NCBI GenBank assembly: GCA_019639255.1 | Contig: JAHBSF010000037.1 | Location: 1 to 50,220, forward strand | Direction of reading: 5' to 3' | From: Acidobacteriota bacterium | Lineage (GTDB): Bacteria > Acidobacteriota > Blastocatellia > RBC074 | Length of the DNA: 50,220 bases | In this document: positions 38,012-46,948 of the stretch, one piece after another | Layout: each line of letters begins with the position of its first letter | How positions within the stretch are numbered: position 1 is the first letter of the stretch | Program-made: the position numbers and the translations under genes | The notes under the pieces: model-generated | What the model saw: the letters and a program-made list of their open reading frames with translations, nothing else | Told to the model about the DNA's origin: nothing | Databases searched by the model: none

Positions 38012-38532
38012 GCGAATGATCTGTAGCCCAGCGCGCGCAAGCCCTGGGTAAGTGTGTAGAGGCCTTGTGAGCCCCGGAGGGGCAAAAGATCTGTAGCCCA
38101 GCACGCAAGCCCTGGGTGGGTGTGGGAAAATCCCGCAAGCCCCGGAGGGGCAAAAGATCTGTAGCCCAGGGCGCAAGCTCTGGGTGGGTGTGGGAAATCC
38201 CGTGAGCCCCGGAGGGGCAAAAGATCTGTAGCCCAGGGCGCAAGCCCTGGGTGGGTGTGGGAAATCCCGCAAGCCCCGGAGGGGCAAAAGATCTGTAGCC
38301 CAGGGCGCAAGCCCTGGGTGGGTGTGGGAAAATCCCGTGAGCCCCGGAGGGGCAAAAGATCTGTAGCCCAGGGCGCAAGCCCTGGGTGGGTGTGGGAAAA
38401 TCCCGCAAGCCCCAGAGGGGCGAAAGATCTTTCGCCCTTTCAGAGCTTGGACGCTTTTCTAAATCTGACCTGGCGCTTGCGCACCAGGCTACAGATCTTT
38501 CGCCGCTTCGCGGCTGCAAAACTCAAAGAACT
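38012..38532. repeat. Family B repeat B2 containing six tandem 67-70 bp units
   Basis: GATCTGTAGCCCAG begins a unit at 38018, 38088, 38156, 38223, 38290 and 38358, giving six head-to-tail units of 67-70 bases. Each unit has two hairpins, CCCAGGGC/GCCCTGGG and GCCCCGGAGGGGC. After 38426 the normal family B sequence resumes (GCCCTTTCAGAGC, CCTGGCGC/GCACCAGG, GCCGCTTCGCGGC). It occupies most of the 619-base gene-free stretch before asnB. No spacers are present, so it is not a CRISPR array. Confidence 0.95.
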
Positions 38533-38544
38533 CCTCTGAGGAGT

Positions 38545-38620
38545 AATAACGGAACAAACGGAAATGTTTTTTTTCGTTCCACCTCTGTTCTTACGTATCT
38601 TTTCGTCTGTTTCGTTATCT
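38545..38620. repeat. Family A inverted repeat, copy m (degenerate)
   Basis: Left arm TAACGGAACAAACGGAAATG, right arm CTTTTCGTCTGTTTCGTTATCT; the middle has diverged. The right outer end supplies the TAA (38615-38617) of the adjacent GT-C-like gene, whose C-terminus is LSR. It lies directly beside family B copy B2. Confidence 0.75.
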
Positions 38621-39991
38621 GCTCAACGCTCGCGGGCCGGCAGGCATGGCTCCCGTCCATCCATACCTTGCGGCGGCGTGCTGCGCGCGCCGCTCGGCCC
38701 TCGCCGCGCGCCATCTCGTCCACGCAATCGCGATGAATATCAAGAAAAACCCCAGCAACTGCACGCGCTGCCTGTGCGAAGTCCCGGCGTTGGTCTGATA
38801 CAACGCATACACAAGCGTCAATCCGATCGTAAAAATGCATACGGGAAACGACTCGCGCAAACGATGCCGCACCATATACCAGTAACCCGCAAACAGCAGC
38901 GGCGCCGCCAGCCACCACAACACCAGTTCCGGCAACGACAGCACGTGCGAAACCGACGAAATCATCCACGGAAACGGCGCGTAGAGAAAATACATCGCGC
39001 CGATCGGCAGATATGTAATCGCCTCGCGCGTATCCGTGATATCCACATCGCCGCCGTATCCCGTGTTTGAAACCCTCGCCGACCATTCGCGCCCCGCCTG
39101 TATGCGCTTCAGATTCAGATTGCCTTCGGCTACTTCTTGCGCCCCGAGCGAAGAAAATACCACTCCCAGCACGATGATCAGCAGCCCGCCCTGCATCAGG
39201 CGCGCAGCCGAAAACTCGCGCGCAGCAACCACAAGCGATCCGACTACGGCCATTAACACTACATAAAAAACGTAGTGGCGCAGCGCGAAAATGCAAAACA
39301 GCGCGCCCAGCAGCAGCAGCGAATCCACAATCGTTATCTTCCGGCTCATACGCAGCGTCAGATACAGCGACATACAGAGCAGGAAAGTGATGGGGCCTTC
39401 CTTGATCCCCTGCGACGTCCATATGATCATCGTGGGAGAAATCGCTGCCAGCATCCCGGCCAGCCGCGCCGTGCCCTGATCCGGATAGATCATATATGCG
39501 ATGCGGTTGACGAACACTGCGGCCGCCGCTCCGAGTACGCAGCAGATAAGCTGGAATGCGAATGTGTTCCGACCGATAAGGTAATAGACGCCGGCGACGA
39601 AGTAATAAAAACCCCAGCCCGACTTGGACCGTCGAGTAAAGGGGAATCCCTGAAATCCCCCCTGCAGTTGGCCCGTCCAGTATTTGTAAAGCTCGTTTCC
39701 GTGATTGTCGTAGGTTCCAAAATCGGGAGCGATAATGCCGCGAACATCGAACTGATATGAAACGCCCGCAACAAGCACACGCACCGCGAGCGCAATCAGA
39801 AAAAGCCGGACGACGAACCTGCGATCTTCCTGCGTGCGCGCCGCAAAAAGCAGCGCGCCGAAAGCTACGATGCATAAAGTCAGAAGGGCAACCGCGTCAT
39901 CGGGAGAACCTGCTATCGCCCGACCGATGATGACTCCAGACACGGCCAAACCGATGAATAAAATTGTTCCAGTCGCCCGATCCTGAATCAC
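38615..39991 (-). CDS. Multi-TM glycosyltransferase-like protein (GT-C fold)
   Basis: 458 residues with about eleven hydrophobic helices. The first large loop contains PDFGTYDNHGNELYKYW, with acidic residues where GT-C enzymes (GT39/PMT-like) bind metal or the lipid phosphate. YYFVAGVYYLIGRN fits the second helix region. These enzymes use polyprenyl-phosphate sugars on the outer membrane face; a polymerase or flippase-like role is an alternative. The start is GTG at 39991, which overlaps the deacetylase stop as GTGA (four bases), showing tight coupling. Its TAA stop lies in family A copy m. It is the third gene of the unit 42463-38615. Confidence 0.8.
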   Translation of the reverse strand: MIQDRATGTILFIGLAVSGVIIGRAIAGSPDDAVALLTLCIVAFGALLFAARTQEDRRFVVRLFLIALAVRVLVAGVSYQFDVRGIIAPDFGTYDNHGNELYKYWTGQLQGGFQGFPFTRRSKSGWGFYYFVAGVYYLIGRNTFAFQLICCVLGAAAAVFVNRIAYMIYPDQGTARLAGMLAAISPTMIIWTSQGIKEGPITFLLCMSLYLTLRMSRKITIVDSLLLLGALFCIFALRHYVFYVVLMAVVGSLVVAAREFSAARLMQGGLLIIVLGVVFSSLGAQEVAEGNLNLKRIQAGREWSARVSNTGYGGDVDITDTREAITYLPIGAMYFLYAPFPWMISSVSHVLSLPELVLWWLAAPLLFAGYWYMVRHRLRESFPVCIFTIGLTLVYALYQTNAGTSHRQRVQLLGFFLIFIAIAWTRWRAARAERRAQHAAARYGWTGAMPAGPRALSR

Positions 39992-40932
39992 CGCTCATAC
40001 TCCACGGCCAGTTCGCTCATAGTCCTGAACGCGATCCGCCCTTCGCGCCTCAATTCCGCAGCCCGCTCGAAAATCGCCCGCAGCCCCGCGAACATCTCTT
40101 CCATCCCGTCCGCCAGATTGGTCGGATGAAACCACAGATGGAAAACCTTTCGCTCGCGCGCTGCTGCTTCGAGCCCTCTCGTTGCGCGCCGCACCCGCAG
40201 GCTCATCGGAATATAACGCCTCGCGGCGTGCATCGGAAAGTAAATCATCGAACCCGGCACGTTCCACACCCCGGCCTCGGTCCTTAAAGGCAGCACCACC
40301 GGAGGTTCGGCCGCTGTGATTACATCCCACAAATGCGCAAGCCGTCTGACCGGCCCCGGCCACTTTTCATACCAATGCGGCTCCGGCCCGCGATAGCATC
40401 TGAAACCGTATTCGCCCAGCAGTTCCAGATGCCCGACTTCATTGCGCGGAAACACAAACGAACGCATCTCTACGCCCATCTCCCGCGCCGCTTTTACACA
40501 AGCCCTGAGTTCGCTTTCAGCCGTCGCCCGCGAACATCCCCGATCGCTGAATATCACGTGCGAAAACGAATGACTGCCGATTTCCTGCCTGACGGGGCAC
40601 GCAAGGATTTTTTCAACCAGATCGCGCCCGTAAAAAATCGGATCTTTTTCCGCATCGCTTCCCGGATCGAAGGCAAACCAGTCGCGCGGAAACCACGCAT
40701 GATTCGGCCGCACGATGTCTTTATGCTCGCCGTCGCAACGATCGAGAAAGAGATGACCCACTATGCACCACGTAGCGGGAATCTGGAATTCTTCGACGAG
40801 CGCAAGCAACCGGTCTATGATTACCTCGCGTTCGCGTTCGCAGGCGCTGCGGAACCCGTCGGGGCCGAACAGATCGAGCGTCCCCCAGATCAGTTCAAAA
40901 TCCAGGCTCAGAGTAAAAACGCCTTTATTCAT
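39988..40932 (-). CDS. Polysaccharide deacetylase (NodB-like)
   Basis: 314 residues. The NodB fold is indicated by LSLDFEL with the catalytic Asp near the N-terminus, the HxxxH zinc motif in GSHSFSH and the Arg/Asn block FVFPRNEVGHLELL. Near the C-terminus WFHPTNL supplies the second conserved His. Members remove acetyl groups from N-acetyl-sugars or peptidoglycan; those in glycan loci often act on the growing polymer. There is no signal peptide, so it may act in the cytoplasm on lipid-linked sugars. The start at 40932 (MNKGVFTLSLDFE) fits the conserved N-terminus and follows the upstream stop by ten bases; the frame extends 14 codons further with no support. The GTGA overlap with the next gene implies coupled translation. 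Confidence 0.9.
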   Translation of the reverse strand: MNKGVFTLSLDFELIWGTLDLFGPDGFRSACEREREVIIDRLLALVEEFQIPATWCIVGHLFLDRCDGEHKDIVRPNHAWFPRDWFAFDPGSDAEKDPIFYGRDLVEKILACPVRQEIGSHSFSHVIFSDRGCSRATAESELRACVKAAREMGVEMRSFVFPRNEVGHLELLGEYGFRCYRGPEPHWYEKWPGPVRRLAHLWDVITAAEPPVVLPLRTEAGVWNVPGSMIYFPMHAARRYIPMSLRVRRATRGLEAAARERKVFHLWFHPTNLADGMEEMFAGLRAIFERAAELRREGRIAFRTMSELAVEYER

Positions 40933-40942
40933 CCGCTCAACA

Positions 40943-42463
40943 TCAAAAATCCGGAACGAGCGACTGGTCCACATAAAGGAACACGGGATAAAATTTCGTC
41001 GGGACAGAATGCTTCATGGGCATAAACCTGAATCCCGGCAGCGAATCCTCCGGCAGACGCTCGGATAGAATGATCGCCCCATAACCTCCCGACCTCAGAC
41101 TCTCGCTAAAAAGTCGAACCAGTTCGGGCGATCGCCCGTCCACATACTGTGCAACATCGTTGAAGAGATAGGCCCTGCCTCCGAATGCGATCAGTTCGGG
41201 ATACACGCTGAAATTCGCGCGATTACGAGGCACATATCGGTCAATTGTAGAGATGACTTCCCTGTAATAATTCAGGCTTTGCCAGCGGTAAAACTCCCCA
41301 CGTGCATTCCTCATAAGATTGAAGCCGCCTAGAACCAGCAAAACAATCACGGCAAACTCAGGTTTCCACCATCTCTCCTTCAGCGCGCCCAGTCCGCGCC
41401 GCCACGCTACCGCTACGACAATCGAACCGATCCAGGCAGTCTCCAGATAATAATTGATATTCGATCCTCCGCGGGCTGCGGTAACAAATGCCAGCATCGC
41501 CGCCAGCCCCAGATACAGAACAACCAACAGATTCGGCGATCTCAGCAACTCAATTATTTGGGCGCGTTTGCGAATCAGTGATATTTCCTGCCTCACCGAC
41601 CCTTTATTTTGCGCAATGCCCCGTCCCAACCACGCTAAAAGAATGCAAAGACTCACCGGCGTTGCCGGGATCAGGATCAGGTACATCAACCTCTTCAGCG
41701 AAGAGTAGTAACTGTATGGAATATACCTGGTCAGAACAAAATGCTGATGGAAATAGCCGCCATCGGATGTCAAATTCAGCAGGATCGCCGTCAAACTGAT
41801 CCCAATGAGTGTTCCTGCTGCTATCCCCAATGCCGCTCTGTAACGCTGCGCCTGAAACAGTATCGCCACCGATATCAGTACCGGCAGAATAAAAGTCTGT
41901 TTGAAGAAAAAAGCTGCGATCAGGCAACAGCAAATCGCCGCTCCATGCATCCACCTTGTCTTCATCTTGTCGGTCATACGGAAGGCGATGACAATGGCTG
42001 CCGAACCGAGCGCCAGAGCCGGGAAATCAGACCTGTGCAGCGCCAGCCAGGATTGCAGCGGTGCAGATGTTATAAACACCACTGCGGCAAATCCGCCCAA
42101 CGCCCGCTCTCCGGTTAAACGCCGCGCCACCCAGTATGCGCACCCCGTACACGCCGCCGCCGCCAGCAATGCCGCACCCCGACCGAACCAGAATTGCAGG
42201 CCAAACAGATGCAAGCCAACACCGATCGTCAGGTAATAGAAGTAGCCGTATGGCGACATGACGAAAGGAAACTGAAAGGCATAAGAGTATGGATTGTCCC
42301 CTTCGATGCTAAGTTGGGCAGGCATCCATATAGCAGCCTCGTAATGCCCGAGATCATACGGATAAATCAGACGAGATACAGCCGTGCAGATCAGTGCAAG
42401 CGTGTATAAGATTACTCCGCCAATCCACAACGATCGCCATTTATTTTGCACAATTGCCAACAT
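40943..42463 (-). CDS. Multi-TM glycosyltransferase-like protein (GT-C fold, GT87/GT39-like)
   Basis: 506 residues with about ten hydrophobic helices. YDLGHYEAAIW in the first extracytoplasmic loop supplies the acidic motif expected of GT-C enzymes; NPYSYAFQFPFVMSPYGYFYYL resembles the family as a whole (motif quoted in part: MSPYGYFYYL). The soluble C-terminal part (about 390-506) carries YVPRNRANFSVYPELIAF and VDQSLVPDF. It is the first gene of the unit ending at 38615. The sugar is unknown. The sequence looks a little less GC-rich than the kinase region, which would fit a variable glycan locus; I have not computed this. Confidence 0.78.
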   Translation of the reverse strand: MLAIVQNKWRSLWIGGVILYTLALICTAVSRLIYPYDLGHYEAAIWMPAQLSIEGDNPYSYAFQFPFVMSPYGYFYYLTIGVGLHLFGLQFWFGRGAALLAAAACTGCAYWVARRLTGERALGGFAAVVFITSAPLQSWLALHRSDFPALALGSAAIVIAFRMTDKMKTRWMHGAAICCCLIAAFFFKQTFILPVLISVAILFQAQRYRAALGIAAGTLIGISLTAILLNLTSDGGYFHQHFVLTRYIPYSYYSSLKRLMYLILIPATPVSLCILLAWLGRGIAQNKGSVRQEISLIRKRAQIIELLRSPNLLVVLYLGLAAMLAFVTAARGGSNINYYLETAWIGSIVVAVAWRRGLGALKERWWKPEFAVIVLLVLGGFNLMRNARGEFYRWQSLNYYREVISTIDRYVPRNRANFSVYPELIAFGGRAYLFNDVAQYVDGRSPELVRLFSESLRSGGYGAIILSERLPEDSLPGFRFMPMKHSVPTKFYPVFLYVDQSLVPDF

Positions 42464-42534
42464 ACGACTATCCGGTAATTCCCGTTTCAGGATGAAAGAG
42501 GGAGGCTCACGTTTCCTTTGACTGCGGTCTGAGA

Positions 42535-42823
42535 GAGCGTGTCTTTAAAGCCCCAAAGGGGCGAAAGATCTGTAGCCTGGTGCGCGAGCGCCAGGTCAGC
42601 AGGCGAAAAACGTCCCAGCCCTGAAAGGGCGAAAGATCTTCCGCCCCTCCGGGGCTCACGGGATTTTTCAACACCCACCCAGGGCTCACGCCCTGGGCTA
42701 CAGATCTTTTGCCCCTCCGGGGCTTGCAGGTTTTCTACACACCCACACCTTGCGCCCGGGGCTACAGATCTTTCACCGCTCCGCGGCTGAAAAACTCAAA
42801 GAACTTTGTTTACAAAGCGCTCA
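42535..42823. repeat. Family B modular hairpin repeat B3
   Basis: Modules in order: GCCCCAAAGGGGC, CCTGGTGC/GCGCCAGG, GCCCTGAAAGGGC, GCCCCTCCGGGGC, CCCAGGGC/GCCCTGGG, GCCCCTCCGGGGC, a degenerate CTTGCGCCCGGGG module and CGCTCCGCGG, joined by AGATCT linkers. The order is that of B1 read from the other strand, with extra modules. Ends are related to GAGCGYNTTTG..AAAG. It fills most of the 472-base gap between the two GT-C-like genes. Confidence 0.93.
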
Positions 42824-42870
42824 GTAAAAACGCTGCCGGCCGTTGTTATCGGGATCAGACAACCCGGTCT

Positions 42871-42906
42871 TGTTTGTTTCGTTTGTTTTCGCCCGTTCGT
42901 TATCTC
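42871..42906. repeat. Family A one-armed remnant n
   Basis: TGTTTGTTTCGTTTG then CGTTCGTTATCTCG matches one arm of family A with changes. It lies 29 bases from the stop of the frameshifted membrane protein gene. The rest of 42824-42935 shows nothing else I can recognise. Confidence 0.55.
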
Positions 42907-42935
42907 GAACCGGAACCCTGCAGGCATCTCCAGGT

Positions 42936-44248
42936 TCAGGAATATGGGCCCGGACGCGCAACCCAGTAAATCACATACAGCAGGCTGGTCGTCGAGAGCA
43001 ACCAACCAGCTATCGTCCTTACCCTATCCGGCATCTGCCCTTCAAACAAAAGCCGTACTTTTATGGCAATCAGAAATAACATCCCCGGCACAAGAGCCCA
43101 GGTAAGGCGAGTTGCATAAAACCCCATGAGAGAATAAAAAAGCAGAACTGCAAGGAGTTGATAAAATGCCATCTCCGCTTCGACAGACATTCGCCTCCCC
43201 GGTTTCACCGCCTGTGAAGGCGACCGTCGTATCCGCTCAACCGCAATCAAAACCAACAGTATCAATGCAGGAAAACCAATTACCGCCGGCAGAGTCGATG
43301 CAAAGCGCATCAAATTGCCGGCAAACTCTCCCCAGAAACCATCCTCGCCCCGGACTGCGCCGAACAGCCATACAAACTGGCGATACCTGACAACCTCAGG
43401 TGAATTGAATCCTCCACCCTGTGATTGACGAACGCAATCCACCCAACCGGCGGAATCAGTAGCCCGATGGTCAACATCAATACACTCTGCACGCGCTGAG
43501 TAATCTTAAACCGGTTGCTGGATGCGTCGCCCTCCGCCTCTCTACGGAACAATAAATAGATCGCCTTTGCCCCTGCAATGACGGCAAATGCCTCATAGAA
43601 CAAAGTTGCGGCGCCGACCGTCACACCGCACCAGAATTGCCGAAAGACATTCACTTTATCTCCCCGTTCCTGCTCCCGGCGGATAACAAACAGAGCGCAC
43701 ACCGGCACGAATATGTTGCATATCTGCAAATGGGGCGTCCAGAAGAAAGCCTTCGTTACCTCATTGACGGCAAGAACGACTCCGGAAAAGATATAAATCG
43801 GCCAGTGCTTCGGGTCATACGGCAGTAACTTGAAGAAGAGAATGACGGCAAACCACAGCAGTATCCAGTTGATGATGATATACGCCGTATATGCAGGCAG
43901 GTGCTGGCTGTTTTCAATTCTCCGCGTACTTTCCGGCAGGCAGCATCGGGCGAGCGCCCGCAAAGGCTGGGAAATGAGCCAGGCCGTCGCAAAATAGAGC
44001 GGGCGCGAATTCCGGTGGCGGCCCTGCTCCAGCAGCATATGCGGATTTTCGGCCAGCAGAACATAAGTCCCGGAATCACAATTAACCGTTATGTGGAAGA
44101 ACCCGCCGACCGACATTGTTTTGACGCAGTACCGATCCTCCTCTCCCGACGGCAGGGGCGTTGATACCAGAAAGAGCAAGGGCAACAGCGAAACAAACCC
44201 AGCCCAAAGAATTCGTCGGTCGCGGAAAAATCCCGGGAAATCACTCAT
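42936..44248 (-). pseudogene. GT-C-like membrane protein interrupted by a -1 frameshift
   Basis: Two overlapping minus-strand frames (44248-43310, 312 codons; 43442-42936, 168 codons) look like one membrane protein of about 435 residues. The first frame makes sense up to PPVGWIAFVNH, then turns into unlikely sequence. The second frame takes over with GGGFNSPEVVRYRQFVW, followed by helices. The switch lies at about 43410-43430, near the G-rich run CAGGGTGGAGG, where one missing base would restore the frame. It is either a real mutation, a sequencing error, or less likely programmed shifting. The N-terminal part has a helix then CVKTMSVGGFFHITVNCDSGTY and NPHMLLEQGRHRNSRPLY, in keeping with lipid-linked sugar transferases of GT-C type. 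The start codon overlaps the stop of the methyltransferase gene (ATGA). Confidence 0.75.
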
Positions 44249-45027
44249 GACTTTTCCGCCCGCACCAGAAACATATTCGAAAGTTCGCGCATTACCGCGC
44301 GATCAGCCACAGCTTCGTCAAATCTCTCCCACCGCTTCAAAAACCCCGGCGTCATACGCGGCGCAAGCCGCTCTACCCAGTTGAGCGGTCCGAAATAAAC
44401 TCCGTGCACTTCCACATTCACAAACCCCGCCGCCGCAAACACCCTTTTCAACTCGCCCGAAGTGGTAAAAAACTGCTTGAGCGTCACCAGATCCTTCACG
44501 GGCAGATGCGGCGCAAGCCGGTTGATGATGAAATATCCGTTGAGGCTCCAGCGCGGCGCCGCCGTTACAAGCGCCACACCGCCCCGTTTGAGCACCCTCC
44601 CCATTTCCGCCACGCACCGGTCCATGCGCGGCAGATACCTCAACACTTCTATACAATTCAAATAATCAAAACCCGCATCTTCAAACGGCAAATGCTCAAC
44701 ATCGCTTTCATAAAACTCAACGCCGGGATTGTTGCTGCGCGCCTGCTCGAGCATCGCGCCCGAACCGTCGGTTCCGACTACTTCAAAGCCAAGACGCCTG
44801 AACCGCACCAGATGATGCCCCGTACCGCAACCCACATCGAGCAACCGCAACCCGTCGGCGCGTTCGGGCAACAAGCGGTCCAGCCAGATGTTGAGGCGGC
44901 GACGGCTGTAGTTGAAGCACGTAGCATAAGCATCACGTTCGAGCGAATCATACGAAGCGGCGAATTCGGCAGCCTGCTGCGAATGCGTATCTATGGCCTG
45001 CTGTTTTTGCGCTTCATCTGCGATCAT
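44245..45027 (-). CDS. Class I SAM-dependent methyltransferase
   Basis: 260 residues. Motif I LLDVGCGTGHHLVRF and the acidic end of strand beta2 (EVVGTDGSGAML) bind S-adenosylmethionine; DVEHLPFEDAGFDYLNCIEVLRYL and RVLKRGGVALVTAAPR follow. The type is that of UbiE/Coq5-like and sugar methyltransferases; in this context methylation of a glycan residue or lipid carrier is likely, but the substrate cannot be read. It overlaps the frameshifted membrane protein gene by four bases (ATGA), so the two are translated together. It starts 67 bases after the second methyltransferase gene, in the same direction. Confidence 0.92.
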   Translation of the reverse strand: MIADEAQKQQAIDTHSQQAAEFAASYDSLERDAYATCFNYSRRRLNIWLDRLLPERADGLRLLDVGCGTGHHLVRFRRLGFEVVGTDGSGAMLEQARSNNPGVEFYESDVEHLPFEDAGFDYLNCIEVLRYLPRMDRCVAEMGRVLKRGGVALVTAAPRWSLNGYFIINRLAPHLPVKDLVTLKQFFTTSGELKRVFAAAGFVNVEVHGVYFGPLNWVERLAPRMTPGFLKRWERFDEAVADRAVMRELSNMFLVRAEKS

Positions 45028-45094
45028 CGCGCGTCCTCACGGGTTCCTGAAAATACCGGGCAAAGTCTGCTCCTGAAATACTGCATGGTTTATT

Positions 45095-45844
45095 TCATCC
45101 TGCTGCCATTCGTGCGGTCGCCATCAGGCTCACGCCTATCGGCAGCGGGATTCTCCCTACCAGATGACGCTCCATCGAGAAAATCCCCTTCAGCAAATCA
45201 TTGAGTCGTCCGGGGCTGCTGCCTGCAAAATCGCTCTGTGGAGTCTGCGGATCGGGCACGAACCGGCGCGCCCAACGAACAAGAGCTATCGGTGGAAACA
45301 ACAAGGTATTGAAATAGGTGATCCGGGGATTTTCGATCTGCGCCCTTGCAAAGAGACTCTTCAACGTTCGCCGGGTATAACGCCGCCTGTGCTCGCTGAC
45401 GATGTCCTGGCCTCCCCACAAACTCGGCAATGCCGGCACTGTGACCAGCAGAAGCCCGCCGGGTTTGACGATCCTCGCAGCCTCCTTCAGCCCCTGCACA
45501 TCCTCATCGAGATGCTCAAGTACATCTAGCGCCAGGACTACATCGAAGCTCGCAGATCTCAACGGCAGCGCCTCAATCGAGCCGACCACGCCCGTCACAA
45601 CGGTCTGGGCTCCCTGCAAATGCATCGGTTCTGCGTCGACACCTACAACGTATCCTCCGGGCGCCGTAAAGTCTGCAATCCATCGCATGCCCTCGATCGG
45701 GCCGCATCCCAGGGAAGCTACCGAAGCAACGCGGGCGCCATTCATCTGCACTTTGAGAACCTCTTCGAGAATGCGCTGTCTCCCCTGAAACCACCAGTGC
45801 CATTCTTCATAAGCACCGTATACCCCGGCAAACTCCTGCTTCAT
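45095..45844 (-). CDS. Class I SAM-dependent methyltransferase, second copy
   Basis: 249 residues. EWHWWFQGRQRILEE at the N-terminus and the SAM loop VASLGCGPIEGMRW are typical of methyltransferases found next to GT2 glycosyltransferases in polysaccharide loci. Further motifs are VVGVDAEPMHL, SFDVVLALDVLEHLDED and IVKPGGLLLVTVPA. It is distinct in sequence from the methyltransferase that follows it. The start at 45844 has AGGAGG four to nine bases upstream and overlaps the stop of the GT2 gene as ATGA; the frame extends 69 codons inside the GT2 gene and is rejected. A C-terminal hydrophobic segment (SLMATARMAAG) is weak. The target is probably a lipid-linked sugar. Confidence 0.92.
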   Translation of the reverse strand: MKQEFAGVYGAYEEWHWWFQGRQRILEEVLKVQMNGARVASVASLGCGPIEGMRWIADFTAPGGYVVGVDAEPMHLQGAQTVVTGVVGSIEALPLRSASFDVVLALDVLEHLDEDVQGLKEAARIVKPGGLLLVTVPALPSLWGGQDIVSEHRRRYTRRTLKSLFARAQIENPRITYFNTLLFPPIALVRWARRFVPDPQTPQSDFAGSSPGRLNDLLKGIFSMERHLVGRIPLPIGVSLMATARMAAG

Positions 45845-46836
45845 GACGCCTCCTGACTCGTCTTGGCTGCGTGGGCGACTGCGGCGTCCTCCGACCCAAA
45901 CGCCGCAAATACTCCGTGCCTGGAACCGACGATGTAAAGCGGACGATTCCGAACCTCGTCGTAGACGCGACCCAGGTAGTTGCCAATCACTCCCAGCATC
46001 AGCAACTGCGCTCCGCCCAGAAACAGAACCACAGACACGGTCGAAACCCATCCCTGCGGGCTGTAGACGCCGGCAATCTTCGTCGCCAGGGCGCCGACGC
46101 CGACCAGAAAGCCAATAATAGAGGCAAAGAGTCCGAGCCAGGTCGAGATCTGCAACGGCACGGTCGAGAATCCGATATATCCGGAGACCGCCAGTGCAAT
46201 CAACTTGCGCAGTGTGTACTTCGGCTCCCCTGCATACCGCGCGTCACGGTCATATTCAACGCCGATCTGCCGAAATCCCACCCAACTGCGCAATCCGCGC
46301 AGAAACCGATTACGCTCTCGCAACGCCACCAGTGCTTCGACGACCCGTCGATCCAGCAAACAAAAGTCCCCGGCGTCCACAGGGACATCTATCTGCGCTA
46401 TGACACGCATCGTTCGATAAAAAGCTGCATACGCCGCACGCTTGACAAGCCCCTCTTTTCTCTTCCTCCGAACCGCATACACTACTTCATAGCCTTCGCG
46501 CCACCACACAAAGAACTGCGGCAGGACCTCAGGCGGATCCTGTAGATCAGCATCCATCAACACAACGGCATCTCCTCCGGCGAAATCGAGTCCGGCCTGC
46601 AGCGCCGCCTGATGCCCGAAGTTGCGGGACAGGTGAATGACCTTCAAACGGTTATCGCCGTTATAAAAATCGTTCAACAAATGATGCGAACCATCGCGGC
46701 TTCCGTCATTGACGAAAATGACCTCGAAATTTCCCGACGTCATTGCATCGAGAACCGGAATCAATCGTTGGCGAAGCGCCCCCAGCGTCTCGCGTTCGTT
46801 GTATACCGGCAAAATTACCGACAGGATTGGCCTCAA
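45841..46836 (-). CDS. GT2 glycosyltransferase with C-terminal membrane helices (DPM1/GtrB type)
   Basis: 331 residues. The GT-A domain has SVILPVYNERETL, VNDGSRDGS, the metal motif LMDADLQDPPE and the acceptor region YAGEPKYTLRKL. Two C-terminal helices (WLGLFASIIGFLVGVGAL and VVLFLGGAQLLMLGVIG) anchor it. The type makes polyprenyl-phosphate sugars (for example undecaprenyl-P-glucose or mannose), which are the donors for the GT-C enzymes in this locus. The start is TTG at 46836, with GAGGAG eight bases upstream and the conserved RPILSVILP following; the longer ATG at 46923 lies in repeat DNA. It overlaps the methyltransferase start by four bases. Confidence 0.93.
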   Translation of the reverse strand: MRPILSVILPVYNERETLGALRQRLIPVLDAMTSGNFEVIFVNDGSRDGSHHLLNDFYNGDNRLKVIHLSRNFGHQAALQAGLDFAGGDAVVLMDADLQDPPEVLPQFFVWWREGYEVVYAVRRKRKEGLVKRAAYAAFYRTMRVIAQIDVPVDAGDFCLLDRRVVEALVALRERNRFLRGLRSWVGFRQIGVEYDRDARYAGEPKYTLRKLIALAVSGYIGFSTVPLQISTWLGLFASIIGFLVGVGALATKIAGVYSPQGWVSTVSVVLFLGGAQLLMLGVIGNYLGRVYDEVRNRPLYIVGSRHGVFAAFGSEDAAVAHAAKTSQEAS

Positions 46837-46857
46837 GAAAATTTTCTCCTCGGAAAA

Positions 46858-46925
46858 GCCCTGGGTGCGCGGGCGTCTCGCCCGCATCTTCAAGACATGC
46901 GGATGAGACACCCGCGCATCCACCC
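46858..46925. repeat. REP-like hairpin beside family B copy
   Basis: GTGCGCGGGCGTCTCGCCCGCA and, after TCTTCAAGACA, TGCGGATGAGACACCCGCGCA form an imperfect inverted pair of GC-rich arms with internal hairpin GGGCGTCTCGCCC. It lies directly upstream of the GT2 gene and could sit in its 5' leader. It differs from families A and B. Confidence 0.65.
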
Positions 46926-46948
46926 GTGCACGCGGTTTCGTTCTTTTA

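Noticed and set aside
37996-38355. Long N-terminal extension of the asparagine synthase (749-residue frame)
   Set aside because: The extra 120 residues are translation of the tandem hairpin units, and C2 of MCGIAG must be N-terminal for catalysis.
38018-38425. CRISPR array
   Set aside because: Units are 67-70 bp head to tail with no unique spacers, and no cas genes are present.
42936-43442. Independent 168-residue gene
   Set aside because: It lacks a good start, its sequence continues the protein of the overlapping upstream frame, and the unit reads as one frameshifted gene.
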